Of a stretch of DNA of 64,000 bases, positions 1 to 8,228 are shown in pieces. The first letter of the stretch is position 1. The number at the start of each line of letters is the position of its first letter. The DNA lies in NCBI GenBank assembly GCA_016793095.1, contig JAEUJQ010000090.1, positions 24,439 through 88,438 on the forward strand, in the 5' to 3' direction. A program made the translations under genes and the position numbers. The DNA comes from Myxococcaceae bacterium (lineage in GTDB: Bacteria > Myxococcota > Myxococcia > Myxococcales > Myxococcaceae). Below the pieces are notes generated by a model that saw nothing but the letters and a program-made list of their open reading frames with translations, was not told the DNA's origin and ran no database searches.

Positions 1-1422
1 TACGAGGTGTGGGGCCGCATCGGGGGCGGTGGAATGAGCGACGTCTTCCTCGCGCGGCACGTCGACCTCTCGGCGCCCGTCATCGTGAAGACGCTCAAGC
101 TGTCGGTGGACTCCGATGCTCGTGAGCGCGCCGGCCGCCTGCGCACCGAGGCCGTCATCACCGCCCGCATTCGCAGCCACCGGGTGGTGCGACCCCTCGA
201 CGTGGGAACCACCGACGAAGGCACGCCGTACCTGGTGCAGCAGTACGTCGATGGCCTCGACCTGCTCGAGCTCGACGCGTCTCGGCGGCGCGCCCTCGGC
301 GTGGGGCTGCCGCTCTGGTACGTGTGCGAGGTGACGGCGCAGATGGCCGGCGCGCTCGCGGCGGCCCACCGCACCGGCGTGCTGCACCGCGACCTCAAGC
401 CGTCGAACCTCTTCGTCTCACCGGAAGAGGGCGTGCAGCTCGGCGACTTCGGCGTAGCGGTGGCGCGCGGCGAGAAGGTGGGTCAGCCCATCGAGCTGGC
501 AGGCACCCTCGAGTACATGGCGCCCGAGACGCTGCGCGGCGGCGTCTTCGACCGCGGCACCGACGTGTACGGCCTGGGCGCCACGGCCTTCCAGCTCCGC
601 TATGGGCGCGCCCCGTACGCCTCGATGCGCGACGTGCTCGATCCGTCGATGCAGCCGAACTTCCCCCGACCCGAGAGCCCCGAGGAGGCCTACTTCCAGC
701 AGGCGGTGGCGCAGATGCTGGAGCAGAACGTCCAGGACCGGTGGAACGACATGAGCCAGGTGGTGTCAGCCTTCACGAGGCTGGCGGACCTCGTGCGGCG
801 GCCGCTGCACGTGTCGCGGCTGCCCGACGGCTTCCAGGTGATGGGCGTGAAGGTGACGACGCGCACAGGAGACCTCGCGGCGGCGAGCGCTGACGCCGCC
901 GTCTGCTCGGCCAACTCGGAGTTCACGATGGACGTCGGCGTCGGGGCGGCGCTGGTGAAGCGAGGTGGGCGTGCCATCGAGGACGAAGCGAAGGCGGGTG
1001 GCGCGAAGCCGCTGGGCGCGTGCATCTCGACGGGTGCAGGCACGCTGCCCTTCAAGCGCGTGTTGCACGCCGTGGCGGCGTGGGAAGAGGTCTCGTGCGT
1101 CGCGCGCTCAGCGCAGCGCGCGCTGTTGCTCGCCGAGGCAGAGGGGCTGAAGACGCTCGCGGTGCCTGCCATCGGCACCGGCGCGGCCCGCGTCAGCCTG
1201 GAGTCCTCCGCGGCGAGCCTCGCGGCCACGCTCGAGCTGCACCTGCGGCTGGGCGGCACGAAGCTGACCCACGTGGACTTCATCCTCTACGACGAGACCA
1301 GGCGGCGCGCGTTCGCCGAGGTGCTCGAGTCCGTCTTCCTCGGGGGCGGGTACGCGCACGACATCGGCCGGGTGGACTCAGGCGTGTTCTCGCCTGACGA
1401 CAGCACCGTCCTCCGGAAGTAG
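1..1422 (+). CDS. Ser/Thr protein kinase fused to C-terminal macro domain (5' truncated)
   Basis: The reading frame is open to base 1 and the first codons (Tyr-Glu-Val-Trp-Gly-Arg) already lie in the kinase N-lobe, so the start is outside the window. Counting from the GTG at 7, the glycine loop is GGGGMS (6-11), the ATP lysine K28, the catalytic loop HRDLKPSN (127-134), DFG (147-149) and GTLEYMAPE (166-174): a complete Hanks-type kinase. After about residue 285 comes a macro (ADP-ribose-binding) domain: TRTGDL followed by DAAVCSANS (like the usual D-x-V-N-A-A-N), GVGAALVKRGG, STGAGTLPFKRVLHA and PAIGTGAARVSLESSA. It runs to about residue 452, with no membrane segment. The family's usual loop-1 Asn-Ala-Ala-Asn reads Cys-Ser-Ala-Asn, so ligand preference may differ. 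Kinase call is firm, macro call strong. Inference: kinase output or targeting is linked to an ADP-ribose-type ligand. Confidence 0.92.
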   Translation, partial: YEVWGRIGGGGMSDVFLARHVDLSAPVIVKTLKLSVDSDARERAGRLRTEAVITARIRSHRVVRPLDVGTTDEGTPYLVQQYVDGLDLLELDASRRRALGVGLPLWYVCEVTAQMAGALAAAHRTGVLHRDLKPSNLFVSPEEGVQLGDFGVAVARGEKVGQPIELAGTLEYMAPETLRGGVFDRGTDVYGLGATAFQLRYGRAPYASMRDVLDPSMQPNFPRPESPEEAYFQQAVAQMLEQNVQDRWNDMSQVVSAFTRLADLVRRPLHVSRLPDGFQVMGVKVTTRTGDLAAASADAAVCSANSEFTMDVGVGAALVKRGGRAIEDEAKAGGAKPLGACISTGAGTLPFKRVLHAVAAWEEVSCVARSAQRALLLAEAEGLKTLAVPAIGTGAARVSLESSAASLAATLELHLRLGGTKLTHVDFILYDETRRRAFAEVLESVFLGGGYAHDIGRVDSGVFSPDDSTVLRK

Positions 1423-1425
1423 GCG

Positions 1426-1490
1426 CCCTGACGTCAGGGGAGCTCGGTGGCACCCCAATCCACGCGCCGGTGTCCCGCGACCCTGAACCC
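1426..1490 (-). repeat. Decayed copy of the 3' end of the BNR-like lipoprotein gene
   Basis: This stretch aligns with 2454-2520, about three bases in four identical by eye with one short gap. Read on the minus strand it would encode a tail ending Arg-Arg-Val then Thr-Glu-Leu-Pro-stop, matching the C-terminus of the gene at 2462-3475. No reading frame extends from it, because the gene at 1506 occupies the sequence beyond. It begins with the perfect palindrome CCCTGACGTCAGGG (1426-1439), which lies just after the stop of the kinase gene and could also act as a transcript-end hairpin. It looks like the scar of a duplication or recombination. Confidence 0.55.
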
Positions 1491-1505
1491 GACGTGCGCG
1501 CGACT

Positions 1506-2345
1506 TCAGAACGAGACGCCGAGCCGGCCCTGCGCGTCGAGCTCCCAGACTCCGTCCACCGGCAGCCGCGCCTGAGACTGGTTACTCGCGCAGCTGAAGC
1601 AGGCCAGCAGCGAGCCCCCTGCGCCGATGCCGAGGTAGAGGTGGCGCCAGACGACCCAGTTCCAGCCGATGGTCGCGCCGATGCCAACGCTGACGTCGGT
1701 GCCGTTGGCGTAGGGCGGCGTGCACAAGCTGTTGTCGATGCGGCCCCCGGTCTGCCGCCCCCCGGTCGTCGTCAGTCGAACGACCACCTTCGGCAGGATG
1801 GAGAGGCCGTCGAGCGCGTTCGGGTTCCCGAACGGGCGGAGCGCGATTCCGGCGGAGAGCCAGCTCACCCAGCCCGTGTCAGCGCAGACGTGCCACAGCG
1901 GGTGCGTCGCCCCGAGCCACGCGATGTCCGTCGTGAGCACGAGCCGGGGCGAGAGCACGAACGACCCGCCGACCGCTGCCGCGAAGCTCCGCCTGGGCAG
2001 GGCGGCGTAGAAGACGAGCGGCGCGACGTTCACCCAGACCGCGCGCTGTGGCGGTTCGGTCAGCTGGATGGTCGGCGCAGGTGGCTCCCCCGGCGGCGGC
2101 GAGGCCACCGCGCGCTGCGTCGTCGATGCCGGGGAGTCGTCGGCCCTGGTCGCCGGCGGCCCGTCGCTCGCGGGGGTCGTCGCAGGTGCAGGCGGCGTGC
2201 TCGAGACCGTCGCAGGCTGGGGCGCGGCCTGCGGCTCGACCGTCAGCACCAGCGCGAGTGCGAGCAGAAGCACGGCGCGAACCTTCGCCCAACGCCAGAC
2301 CACCGACAAGCAGCGCTCGGCACCTGTCGTCCCGCACGATGGCAT
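1506..2345 (-). CDS. Secreted/outer-membrane beta-barrel-like protein, unknown function
   Basis: 279 residues from the ATG; a GTG at 2303 (265 residues) would place the hydrophobic signal segment (AVLLLALALVLTV) nearer the N-terminus and may be the true start. No clear ribosome site supports either. A Pro/Ala/Thr-rich low-complexity linker (about 40-95) follows. The last 170 residues are alternating, glycine-rich beta-strands with aromatic girdle residues, ending Gly-Val-Ser-Phe; a terminal Phe is typical of outer-membrane beta-barrels. Four cysteines in this part (in CADTGW, SLCTPP and CFSC) could form disulfides. It lies between the two copies of the 65-bp duplicated sequence, convergent with the kinase upstream. 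No family recognised. Confidence 0.7.
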   Translation of the reverse strand: MPSCGTTGAERCLSVVWRWAKVRAVLLLALALVLTVEPQAAPQPATVSSTPPAPATTPASDGPPATRADDSPASTTQRAVASPPPGEPPAPTIQLTEPPQRAVWVNVAPLVFYAALPRRSFAAAVGGSFVLSPRLVLTTDIAWLGATHPLWHVCADTGWVSWLSAGIALRPFGNPNALDGLSILPKVVVRLTTTGGRQTGGRIDNSLCTPPYANGTDVSVGIGATIGWNWVVWRHLYLGIGAGGSLLACFSCASNQSQARLPVDGVWELDAQGRLGVSF

Positions 2346-2461
2346 CAGGTCAGGCGCGCGTCGGTGCCGGGGCGCGGGAGCCGTCCATCACTCCAGGGCG
2401 ACGGAGGCTCGGTCGTCTCCGGCATCACGGCACGTGCGTCTCGAGTCGGGGAGCCCTGAGG

Positions 2462-3475
2462 TCAGGGGAGCTCCGTGACTCTCCCGTACACACGCCGGTT
2501 CCCCTCGGGGCCCTGGACCCAGGCGCTGAAGAGGCGGCCGTCGGAGAGGACCGCGAAGCGATGCGAGTACCCCGTCACGGGGGCCGGGAAGAGCGTTCGC
2601 CGCTCGCCGGCCCGCACGCTGCGCTCGACCAGCGCGGCGGCCTTCGAGTCACTCGAGAGCCAGACGACCGAGGTTCCTGCGTCGGGGCGCGCGAGGAAGG
2701 TCGGGAAGGCATCGGTGGTGGCGTCCTGGCTGAGGTTCACCGGCTCCGACCAGCTCACGCCGTCGGCGGTCGAGCTCACCATCGTCTCGGAGGACGTCGT
2801 CTCCCAGGGATACCGCGTGCCGGCGCTCGAGCGGCTCCACGTCAACGTCACGCCCAGCTCCGTGCGCGCCAGGGTCGGCAGGAAGTCGCTCGCCCCGCTC
2901 GCGTGCAGCCGCTCGGCCGTGCTCCAGCTGACCCCCTCGTCGCCCGAGCGCGTCGTCATCAAGCCGAAGCAGGGCGCTCGCGGGTAGCAGTCATCACGGA
3001 CGAAGACCACCACCAGCGCGCCGCCATCGGTGCGTGCGAGCGCGGGCGTCCAGTCGCTGCTCGTCGCCGGCGAGCTCACCTCGGCCTCCTCACCCCACTC
3101 TCCAACTCGTCGCGAGACGGCGTGGACGACGCGGCCCTGCCCGCCCACCTTGCGAAACCAGACGGCGTGCACGGCGCCAGACGATGTCTGGGCCAGCATC
3201 GGGTAGAAGTCTGGCGACGGGTTGGAGCTGACGCGGGCGAGCGGCCCCACGACGCCCTGGCTGTCCACTGCGCGCAGGTAGATGTCTCCCTGGCCGGTTC
3301 GGTCGCTGAAGAACGCCACCCCGAGGCTGCCGCCAGCGAAGCCGATGACCGACGGATCCTCGTCGTTCCCCGAGGATGTGTCGGAGAGCAGCACGGCCCC
3401 CTCGGGGAGCGGCTCGACGGCTGCACAGGAGCACCCGCTCAGCCACGCGACGAAGGGAAGAACCGAAGACCGCAC
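2462..3475 (-). CDS. BNR/sialidase-like beta-propeller lipoprotein
   Basis: The GTG at 3475 is chosen because it places a short hydrophobic stretch ending in the lipobox-like LSGC about 13 residues in; the longer frame from 3568 would put about 30 polar residues before it. 337 residues. The mature part holds repeated blade-like motifs: DPSVIGFAGG, DFYPMLAQTSSG, DWTPALARTDGG, DFLPTLARTELG and DAFPTFLARPDAG, each about 50-60 residues apart and followed by a hydrophobic strand with Trp or Phe. This is the pattern of BNR/Asp-box or exo-alpha-sialidase-like propellers, but the catalytic Arg triad and Tyr/Glu of a true sialidase cannot be assigned. Likely a lipid-anchored surface protein. Its 3' end is the parent of the remnant at 1426-1490. 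Confidence 0.75.
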   Translation of the reverse strand: MRSSVLPFVAWLSGCSCAAVEPLPEGAVLLSDTSSGNDEDPSVIGFAGGSLGVAFFSDRTGQGDIYLRAVDSQGVVGPLARVSSNPSPDFYPMLAQTSSGAVHAVWFRKVGGQGRVVHAVSRRVGEWGEEAEVSSPATSSDWTPALARTDGGALVVVFVRDDCYPRAPCFGLMTTRSGDEGVSWSTAERLHASGASDFLPTLARTELGVTLTWSRSSAGTRYPWETTSSETMVSSTADGVSWSEPVNLSQDATTDAFPTFLARPDAGTSVVWLSSDSKAAALVERSVRAGERRTLFPAPVTGYSHRFAVLSDGRLFSAWVQGPEGNRRVYGRVTELP

Positions 3476-3602
3476 CTCGACAGTATGGAGGGTCCGCCGC
3501 CCTCTTGTCTGGCCGGCAGCCTCGTCGGACCGTTCAGCCCGCCTGGCGACCGTTCGGGCGTCTCGCACCGCACGCCGCCGCCACCCATGGCGTCATCAGG
3601 GT

Positions 3603-4772
3603 ATGCGAACGCGCCCGCTCACGAAGCTCATCGTCCTCTGCGTCGCCACGGCGGCGTGGCTCCCCTGTGTGCAGCTCGCCTTCCGTCCTCCGGCCCGGGC
3701 CGAGCTCATCGACGGGCTGGCCCTGCGGCAACGCACGCTCGCGCTCGCCGACGATTCGCCCGAGCGTTCGCTCCTGCGCCGCATGAACCCGGAGTGGGAC
3801 TTGATGAGCCGCACCTTCGGTGTGCTCGCTTTCACCAACCTCGCCGTCTCGCAGCCGGCGCGGCGCGCCCAGCACCTCGAGGCGGCCGATGCGCTCATCG
3901 TCCAGACGCTGCGTGACGAACGTCGCGGGCCGCTGCACTTCCTCCTCCCGTACGGGCGCCGCGAGCCGTTCCGCGACGACGCGCAGCGCAGCCTCTTCGT
4001 GGATGGCGAGGTCGCCCTCATGCTCGCCGCGCGCCAGCTGGTCGAGCCCCGCGCCGACTTCGCCGCCCCGCTCCGCGCGCACATCGACGAGGTGACGCGC
4101 CAGCTCGAGCGGGCGCCGCTGCACCTCGCCGAGAGCTACCCGGACGAAGGCTGGACGTTCTGCAACACCATCGCCCTCGCTGCCCTGCGCCTGTCGGACC
4201 GCGTGGACGGGCGCTCGCACGACGCGCTGATTCAGCGCTGGCTCGCCTCCGCGAAGCAGCACCTCATCGAGCCGCGCACGGGGCTCTTGCGCTCGAGCTT
4301 CCGCTTCGGGGGCGCCCCGCTCGACGGGCCCGAGGGCTCCACGCTCTGGCTCGCCGCCCACATGCTGCAGGTCGTCGACGCGCCCTTCGCTGCCGAGCAG
4401 TACCGACGCGCCCGCGCCGAGCTCGGCCACGTCGCGCTGGGCTTCGCCTGGGCCTCCGAGTGGCCCCGCGCGCTCGTGAACGTCGACGACGTCGACTCCG
4501 GCCCCACCATTCCCGTGGTGGACGCCAACGCCGGCTCCAGCGGGCTCGCCCTGCTCGGCGCGGCGGCCTTCGATGACGACGAGTTCCTCGACGGGCTCGT
4601 CACCAGCCTCGGCTTCGCGGCGTTCCCCGTGCGCGACGAGGCGGGCCTGCGCTACGCGGCAGGGAACCACCTGGCCGACGCCGTGCTGCTCTACGCGCTC
4701 GCCGAGGGGCCGCTCTGGCAGCGCGCCGCCGAGCCCACCGTCGTCACCGCCACCCGGGAGGCCTCGCGATGA
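3603..4772 (+). CDS. Membrane-anchored alpha-helical (alpha/alpha-barrel-like) protein
   Basis: The ATG at 3603 gives 389 residues beginning with a basic stretch and a hydrophobic segment (LIVLCVATAAWLPCVQLAF), a signal anchor or signal peptide. The frame is open farther upstream to 3282, but that part overlaps the divergent lipoprotein gene antisense and is composition-driven. The rest is helical, with conserved-looking motifs NPEWDLMSRTFGVLAFTNLA, FVDGEVALMLAARQ, DEGWTFCNTIALAA and DGPEGSTLWLAAHML spaced like the inner helices of an alpha/alpha toroid. This resembles proteins annotated with a linalool dehydratase/isomerase-like domain, which I cannot confirm by eye. The stop overlaps the next gene's ATG by four bases (ATGA), so the two are translationally coupled. 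Confidence 0.72.
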   Translation: MRTRPLTKLIVLCVATAAWLPCVQLAFRPPARAELIDGLALRQRTLALADDSPERSLLRRMNPEWDLMSRTFGVLAFTNLAVSQPARRAQHLEAADALIVQTLRDERRGPLHFLLPYGRREPFRDDAQRSLFVDGEVALMLAARQLVEPRADFAAPLRAHIDEVTRQLERAPLHLAESYPDEGWTFCNTIALAALRLSDRVDGRSHDALIQRWLASAKQHLIEPRTGLLRSSFRFGGAPLDGPEGSTLWLAAHMLQVVDAPFAAEQYRRARAELGHVALGFAWASEWPRALVNVDDVDSGPTIPVVDANAGSSGLALLGAAAFDDDEFLDGLVTSLGFAAFPVRDEAGLRYAAGNHLADAVLLYALAEGPLWQRAAEPTVVTATREASR

Positions 4773-5005
4773 TCCGCTCTGCCGTCGTCACCACCGTCTT
4801 CTTCGCCTTCCTCGAGGTGCTCGGCGCGCGCCAGCACGTCTCGGTGCTCTCGGGCACGCTCTCGGGCGGGAGGCCGGCGCTGTTCCTCGGGCTGCTCTAC
4901 GCGCTCACGTTCTTCACGGTGGTGCTCGTCGTGCCGCCGCTGTTGGTGACGGGGCTGCTCACCCGGCCGCGGCGCGAGGTCCCACGCGGAGACGCGGCGA
5001 GCTGA
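4769..5005 (+). CDS. Small inner-membrane protein, two predicted spans
   Basis: 78 residues, starting in the ATGA overlap with the preceding gene. Two hydrophobic stretches are visible: residues about 5-18 (AVVTTVFFAFLEVLGA, weak) and about 38-63 (LFLGLLYALTFFTVVLVVPPLLV). A basic, Arg-rich tail (TRPRREVPRG) suggests a cytoplasmic C-terminus. No family recognised. The coupling to the helical protein upstream suggests the two act together at the membrane. Confidence 0.7.
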   Translation: MIRSAVVTTVFFAFLEVLGARQHVSVLSGTLSGGRPALFLGLLYALTFFTVVLVVPPLLVTGLLTRPRREVPRGDAAS

Positions 5006-5029
5006 CGGCCGGCGCGTTACTGCACGCCG

Positions 5030-5599
5030 ATGCTCACGGTCGCGCTCGCGCTCACCCTGAACGCCTCGCCGTCCTTCGACCTCGCGCGCTGGAACCAGCA
5101 GCGCCTGGCCACCAACCGCGTCGCCATGTTCGTGCTGGGCGGCTGGGCGGTGGGCAACCTCGCCGTCGGCGCGGTGGGCTTCGGCCTCGAGCGGGACGAG
5201 CGCATTCGGTTCCTGCACCTCGGCAACGCGGCGTGGAACGTGGTGAACCTCGGGCTCGCGCTGGCCGGGCTCATCGCCGACTGGAAGGCCGACCCCGCCT
5301 CCTTCGACGCGAAGCAGAGCCTCGAGGCGAGCAACACGCAGGAGAAGGTGCTGTTGGTGAACGCGGGCCTCGACGTGGCGTACCTCGCCACCGCCGCCTT
5401 CCTGTGGCAACGGGGCGAGGCGACGTCCGACGCGCGCCTGGTGGGGTTCGGCCAGGCGCTCCTCATCCAGGGAGGGTTCCTGCTCGTCTTCGACGTGGTG
5501 CTCGCCGTGCTCAACGGGCGACTCACCCGGGACCTGATGTTGGGCATCGACGTCACCCCGTCGGGCGGAGTGGGCGCCCGCGTGGGCGCGGCCTGGTGA
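5030..5599 (+). CDS. Multi-span membrane protein, DUF6992-like
   Basis: 189 residues with a short cleavable-looking N-terminus (LTVALALTLNASPS) followed by four hydrophobic spans: about 28-50, 67-86, 105-125 and 140-160. The motif WNQQRLATNRVAMFVLGGWA followed by VGNLAVGAVGF is the signature I associate with the DUF6992 membrane family, best known from Bacteroidota; the match is from memory. The gene follows the small membrane protein by 24 bases on the same strand and precedes the next gene by three, so it is likely in the same transcript. Function unknown. Confidence 0.72.
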   Translation: MLTVALALTLNASPSFDLARWNQQRLATNRVAMFVLGGWAVGNLAVGAVGFGLERDERIRFLHLGNAAWNVVNLGLALAGLIADWKADPASFDAKQSLEASNTQEKVLLVNAGLDVAYLATAAFLWQRGEATSDARLVGFGQALLIQGGFLLVFDVVLAVLNGRLTRDLMLGIDVTPSGGVGARVGAAW

Positions 5600-5602
5600 G
5601 AA

Positions 5603-6556
5603 TTGGGCACCGAAGAGACCTGCCTCGAGGCGCTGCGTGACGCTCCAGCAGACCGGGAGCGCTGGGCCGTCTACGCGGACCTGCTGCAGGGGCGTGGCGA
5701 CGTGCGCGGCAAGCTCATCGCGCTGGCCCTCGCGCGCAAGGGTCGGGCCGAGCGGCAGCTGCGCGACAAGCACCGCCGGCAGCTCGCCGCCGAGGCCTTC
5801 TGGGAGCTCCTCGACGCCGGGGCGCTCGAGCCCGAGTGGGGCTTCGGACACCTGGCGGCCGTGACGCTTTGGCTGGCGCACGACCCGCCGCGCTTCGACC
5901 CGGCCGACCTCGACGTGGTGCTGGCCTCGCCCCTGTCGTGCGTGCTGGCGGCGCTCTCGCTGCACCTGCCGGCCGACGCAGGGACCGCGACGCGTGCGCT
6001 CGACGCGCTGAGGCGGCGCCGCCCACCGCTTCGCCGGCTCGAGGTGACCGCGAACCTCACGGCCGACGCGCTCCACGTCGAGGGCGTGCTCGAGGCGCTG
6101 CCCCGCCTGACGGAGGCCAGGCTGCTGGGGCTGAGCGAGCTGCCGGCCGTCTCGGCGCCCGCCCTGCAGTCGCTGACGGCCTGGCTCTCGGACTGGGACG
6201 GCGCGCCACCATGCCGGCTGGGCCGCCTCGAGGCGCCAGCGCTGCGGGAGCTGCAGCTGCGCGTTCGCCGCGACACGGAGCCTGCGCTGACACGCTGGGT
6301 TCGCGAGCACCTGCGCGCCCCTGGCCTTCGGCGGCTCGGCGTCGAGGCGTGGGTGACGTCGCAGCTCCTCGAAGCGGTGGCCGACGCGCCGTTCGCCGCG
6401 TCGCTCGAGCGACTCTCGGTGGTGACCATCGACGACGCGTCGGCGCAGGTGCTGCTCACGCGACGGGAGGCCTTCCCGAGGCTGCAGCGGCTCGAGGCCC
6501 GCTTCTTCCGCACCTCCCAGGCGGTCGAGGCCCGGGTGCGCGCGGCCTTTCGCTGA
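5603..6556 (+). CDS. TIGR02996-domain protein with leucine-rich tail
   Basis: 317 residues from a TTG start at 5603, only three bases after the previous stop; no better start lies before the conserved N-terminus. Residues 3-45 (ETCLEALRDAPADRERWAVY, then ADLLQGRGD) match the short repeat-companion module TIGR02996, which in planctomycetes and myxobacteria usually precedes leucine-rich repeats. The rest alternates LxxL segments (LRRLEVTANL, LPRLTEARLLGL, APALRELQLRV, LERLSVVTI, FPRLQRLEARF), consistent with degenerate leucine-rich repeats. Cytoplasmic; role unknown, probably protein-protein binding. Confidence 0.78.
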   Translation: MGTEETCLEALRDAPADRERWAVYADLLQGRGDVRGKLIALALARKGRAERQLRDKHRRQLAAEAFWELLDAGALEPEWGFGHLAAVTLWLAHDPPRFDPADLDVVLASPLSCVLAALSLHLPADAGTATRALDALRRRRPPLRRLEVTANLTADALHVEGVLEALPRLTEARLLGLSELPAVSAPALQSLTAWLSDWDGAPPCRLGRLEAPALRELQLRVRRDTEPALTRWVREHLRAPGLRRLGVEAWVTSQLLEAVADAPFAASLERLSVVTIDDASAQVLLTRREAFPRLQRLEARFFRTSQAVEARVRAAFR

Positions 6557-6601
6557 GCCCGTCGATGAGACCGGGTGGTACGGTCCTCGCGGAGCCTCGC
6601 G

Positions 6602-7498
6602 GTGCGCTCAACTCGACTGGCCCTCATCATCACGACTGGCTGGGCCATCGTCGCCACGGCGCTCTGGCTCAGGAGCGCCCAGCAGCTGAGCGCCCCGCCG
6701 GACGTCGCGAGCGCCCCGTCGCGCGCCTCGTCGACCTCACCACCGCCGCGTGGCGACGAGCCGGAGGCGGAGCCCTCCCTCGCACGGGCCGGCGACGATG
6801 GCGGCGAGGTTCACCGTGTCGTCACGCCGACCGCCGAGCCTCCGGCCGCGCGCCACCCGAGGCCGGACCCCGACGCGTCACCCGTCGGGTGCCACTGCCC
6901 CGCTCTTCCGGCGTCGGTGGCCTTGACGCCGCACGAGAAGAAATCGCTCGAACGCTGTGAGGCCGGGCGCAGGTGGGACTGCACCTCGCTGGTGATGAAC
7001 CAGCGCTCGAACCCCGTCCTCGCAGCGCGCGGCGCGGCGCAGGGCTGCAACCTCGGCGAGACCTCTGCCTGCGCGATGTACGGGCACTTCCTCGTGCGCG
7101 GGATCGGGGTCGACGTGGACGAGGCGAAGGGCTTCGAGGTGCTGCGGAAGGCGTGCGCTGACGACGCGAGGGAGTGCTTCCATCTCGTCCTCGACGGTGC
7201 AGACCGCTTCCCCGACGAGGCGTACCGTGCGGCCCAGCGGGGCTGCGCGGTCCGCAGGGACCTGCAGTGCAAACAGGCGGGAGACCTCGTACGCGAGAAG
7301 AAGGTCCTCGGCACGCCCGCCGAGGCGGCGGCCTGGTACGAGAGCGGCTGCGCGCTTGGCGACGAGCGGAGCTGCAACAGGCTCCTCGACATGACCGAGA
7401 AGGGAGAGCTCGGGGCGGTTGACGCACGGACGGTGCTCGAGCGGCGACGACGGGCGTGCGCGACGGGCACCCTCACCGCGTGCGACGCGCTGAAGTGA
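6602..7498 (+). CDS. Membrane-anchored Sel1-like, cysteine-rich repeat protein
   Basis: The GTG at 6602 is preferred over the GTG at 6575 because GGAG sits at 6591-6594, eight bases upstream, and translation then begins directly with a signal anchor (LALIITTGWAIVATALWL). 298 residues. A Pro/Ser/Ala-rich linker reaches about residue 95. The C-terminal 190 residues carry paired cysteines in Sel1-like helical repeats: GCNLGETSACAMYGHFLVRG then GIGVDVDEAKGFEVLRKAC, and WYESGCALGDERSCNRLLDM. The Cys spacing is that of Hcp-type Sel1 proteins, where each repeat is closed by a disulfide, so the domain is probably periplasmic. Convergent with the response regulator. Confidence 0.75.
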   Translation: MRSTRLALIITTGWAIVATALWLRSAQQLSAPPDVASAPSRASSTSPPPRGDEPEAEPSLARAGDDGGEVHRVVTPTAEPPAARHPRPDPDASPVGCHCPALPASVALTPHEKKSLERCEAGRRWDCTSLVMNQRSNPVLAARGAAQGCNLGETSACAMYGHFLVRGIGVDVDEAKGFEVLRKACADDARECFHLVLDGADRFPDEAYRAAQRGCAVRRDLQCKQAGDLVREKKVLGTPAEAAAWYESGCALGDERSCNRLLDMTEKGELGAVDARTVLERRRRACATGTLTACDALK

Positions 7499-7541
7499 AT
7501 CGGCCCAGGGCCGCTCCCCGCGAAGGCGCGCGGGCAACTGG

Positions 7542-7561
7542 GAGCGGGAGAGCACCCGCTC
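7542..7561. terminator. Hairpin between convergent genes
   Basis: GAGCGGG (7542-7548) and CCCGCTC (7555-7561) form a perfect 7-bp stem with a 6-base loop in the 64 bases between two convergent stop codons. No T-run follows on either strand, so an intrinsic terminator is plausible but not certain; it could serve both genes. Confidence 0.4.
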
Positions 7562-7562
7562 T

Positions 7563-8228
7563 TCAGTGCACGACGAGGCGAAAGCCGACGCCGCGCACCG
7601 TCTTCAGCTCGAAGCCGTCGCCCTTGAGCTTCTTCTTCAGCGACGACACGAAGTTGTCCACGGTGTGCACGTCCACCACCACGTCGCCCCAGACCTGGTC
7701 GAGCAGCTCGTCGCGGGACACCACGCGCCCGCTCGCGCGCAGCAGGCACACCAGCAGGTCGAACTCCTTGCGAGTCAACGCCACCTCTCCGTCCGCGCCG
7801 GTCACGACGCGCGTCGCCTCGTCCACGGTCCAGGCGCCCAGCCGGTGCGTGGTGGCGGCCGGAGCGGCGCTGCGGCGGGCGAGCGCGGCGATGCGGGCCA
7901 GCAGCTCCTTCAGGCGGTACGGCTTGGCGACGTAGTCGTCGGCGCCGGCGTCGAAGCCCTTCACCACGTCGTCCTCGAGGGTGCGGGCGGTCAGCATCAG
8001 CACGCGCGCGCCGCCCGAGCGCTTCACCTCGCGGCACAGCGTCGAGCCGTCGCCGTCGGGGAGCATGAGGTCGAGCACCAGCACGTCTGGGACGAACGCC
8101 TTCAGCGTGGCGCGCGCCTCGGCCAGCGTCGCGGCCGTCTTCACGTCGTACGCCTCGTCGGCGAGCGTCTCGGCCAGCGCCTCGCGCAGGTTGCGGTCGT
8201 CCTCCACCAGCAGCACGCGGGTCGGCAC
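7563..8228 (-). CDS. OmpR/PhoB-family response regulator (orphan)
   Basis: The GTG at 8228 gives 221 residues starting VPTRVLLVEDD, the normal receiver start; the longer frame to 8417 adds only Arg/Pro-rich composition. The receiver domain (about 1-120) has acidic E9, D10 and D11, phospho-acceptor D53 in VLDLMLPDGDG, LTART and the conserved lysine in VAKPYRLKEL. The C-terminal winged helix (about 128-221) has LTRKEFDLLVCLLRASGRVV, QVWGD, DVHTVDNFVSSLKKKL and TVRGVGFRL, the typical DNA- and RNA-polymerase-contact elements. No histidine kinase lies next to it, so its partner is elsewhere. It is divergent from a small lipoprotein gene across a 187-base gap, a likely control region. Confidence 0.95.
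   Translation of the reverse strand: MPTRVLLVEDDRNLREALAETLADEAYDVKTAATLAEARATLKAFVPDVLVLDLMLPDGDGSTLCREVKRSGGARVLMLTARTLEDDVVKGFDAGADDYVAKPYRLKELLARIAALARRSAAPAATTHRLGAWTVDEATRVVTGADGEVALTRKEFDLLVCLLRASGRVVSRDELLDQVWGDVVVDVHTVDNFVSSLKKKLKGDGFELKTVRGVGFRLVVH

Noticed and set aside
7..9. GTG at 7 as the kinase start
   Set aside because: It falls inside the kinase N-lobe; Tyr-Glu before it continues the domain, so the gene starts before base 1.
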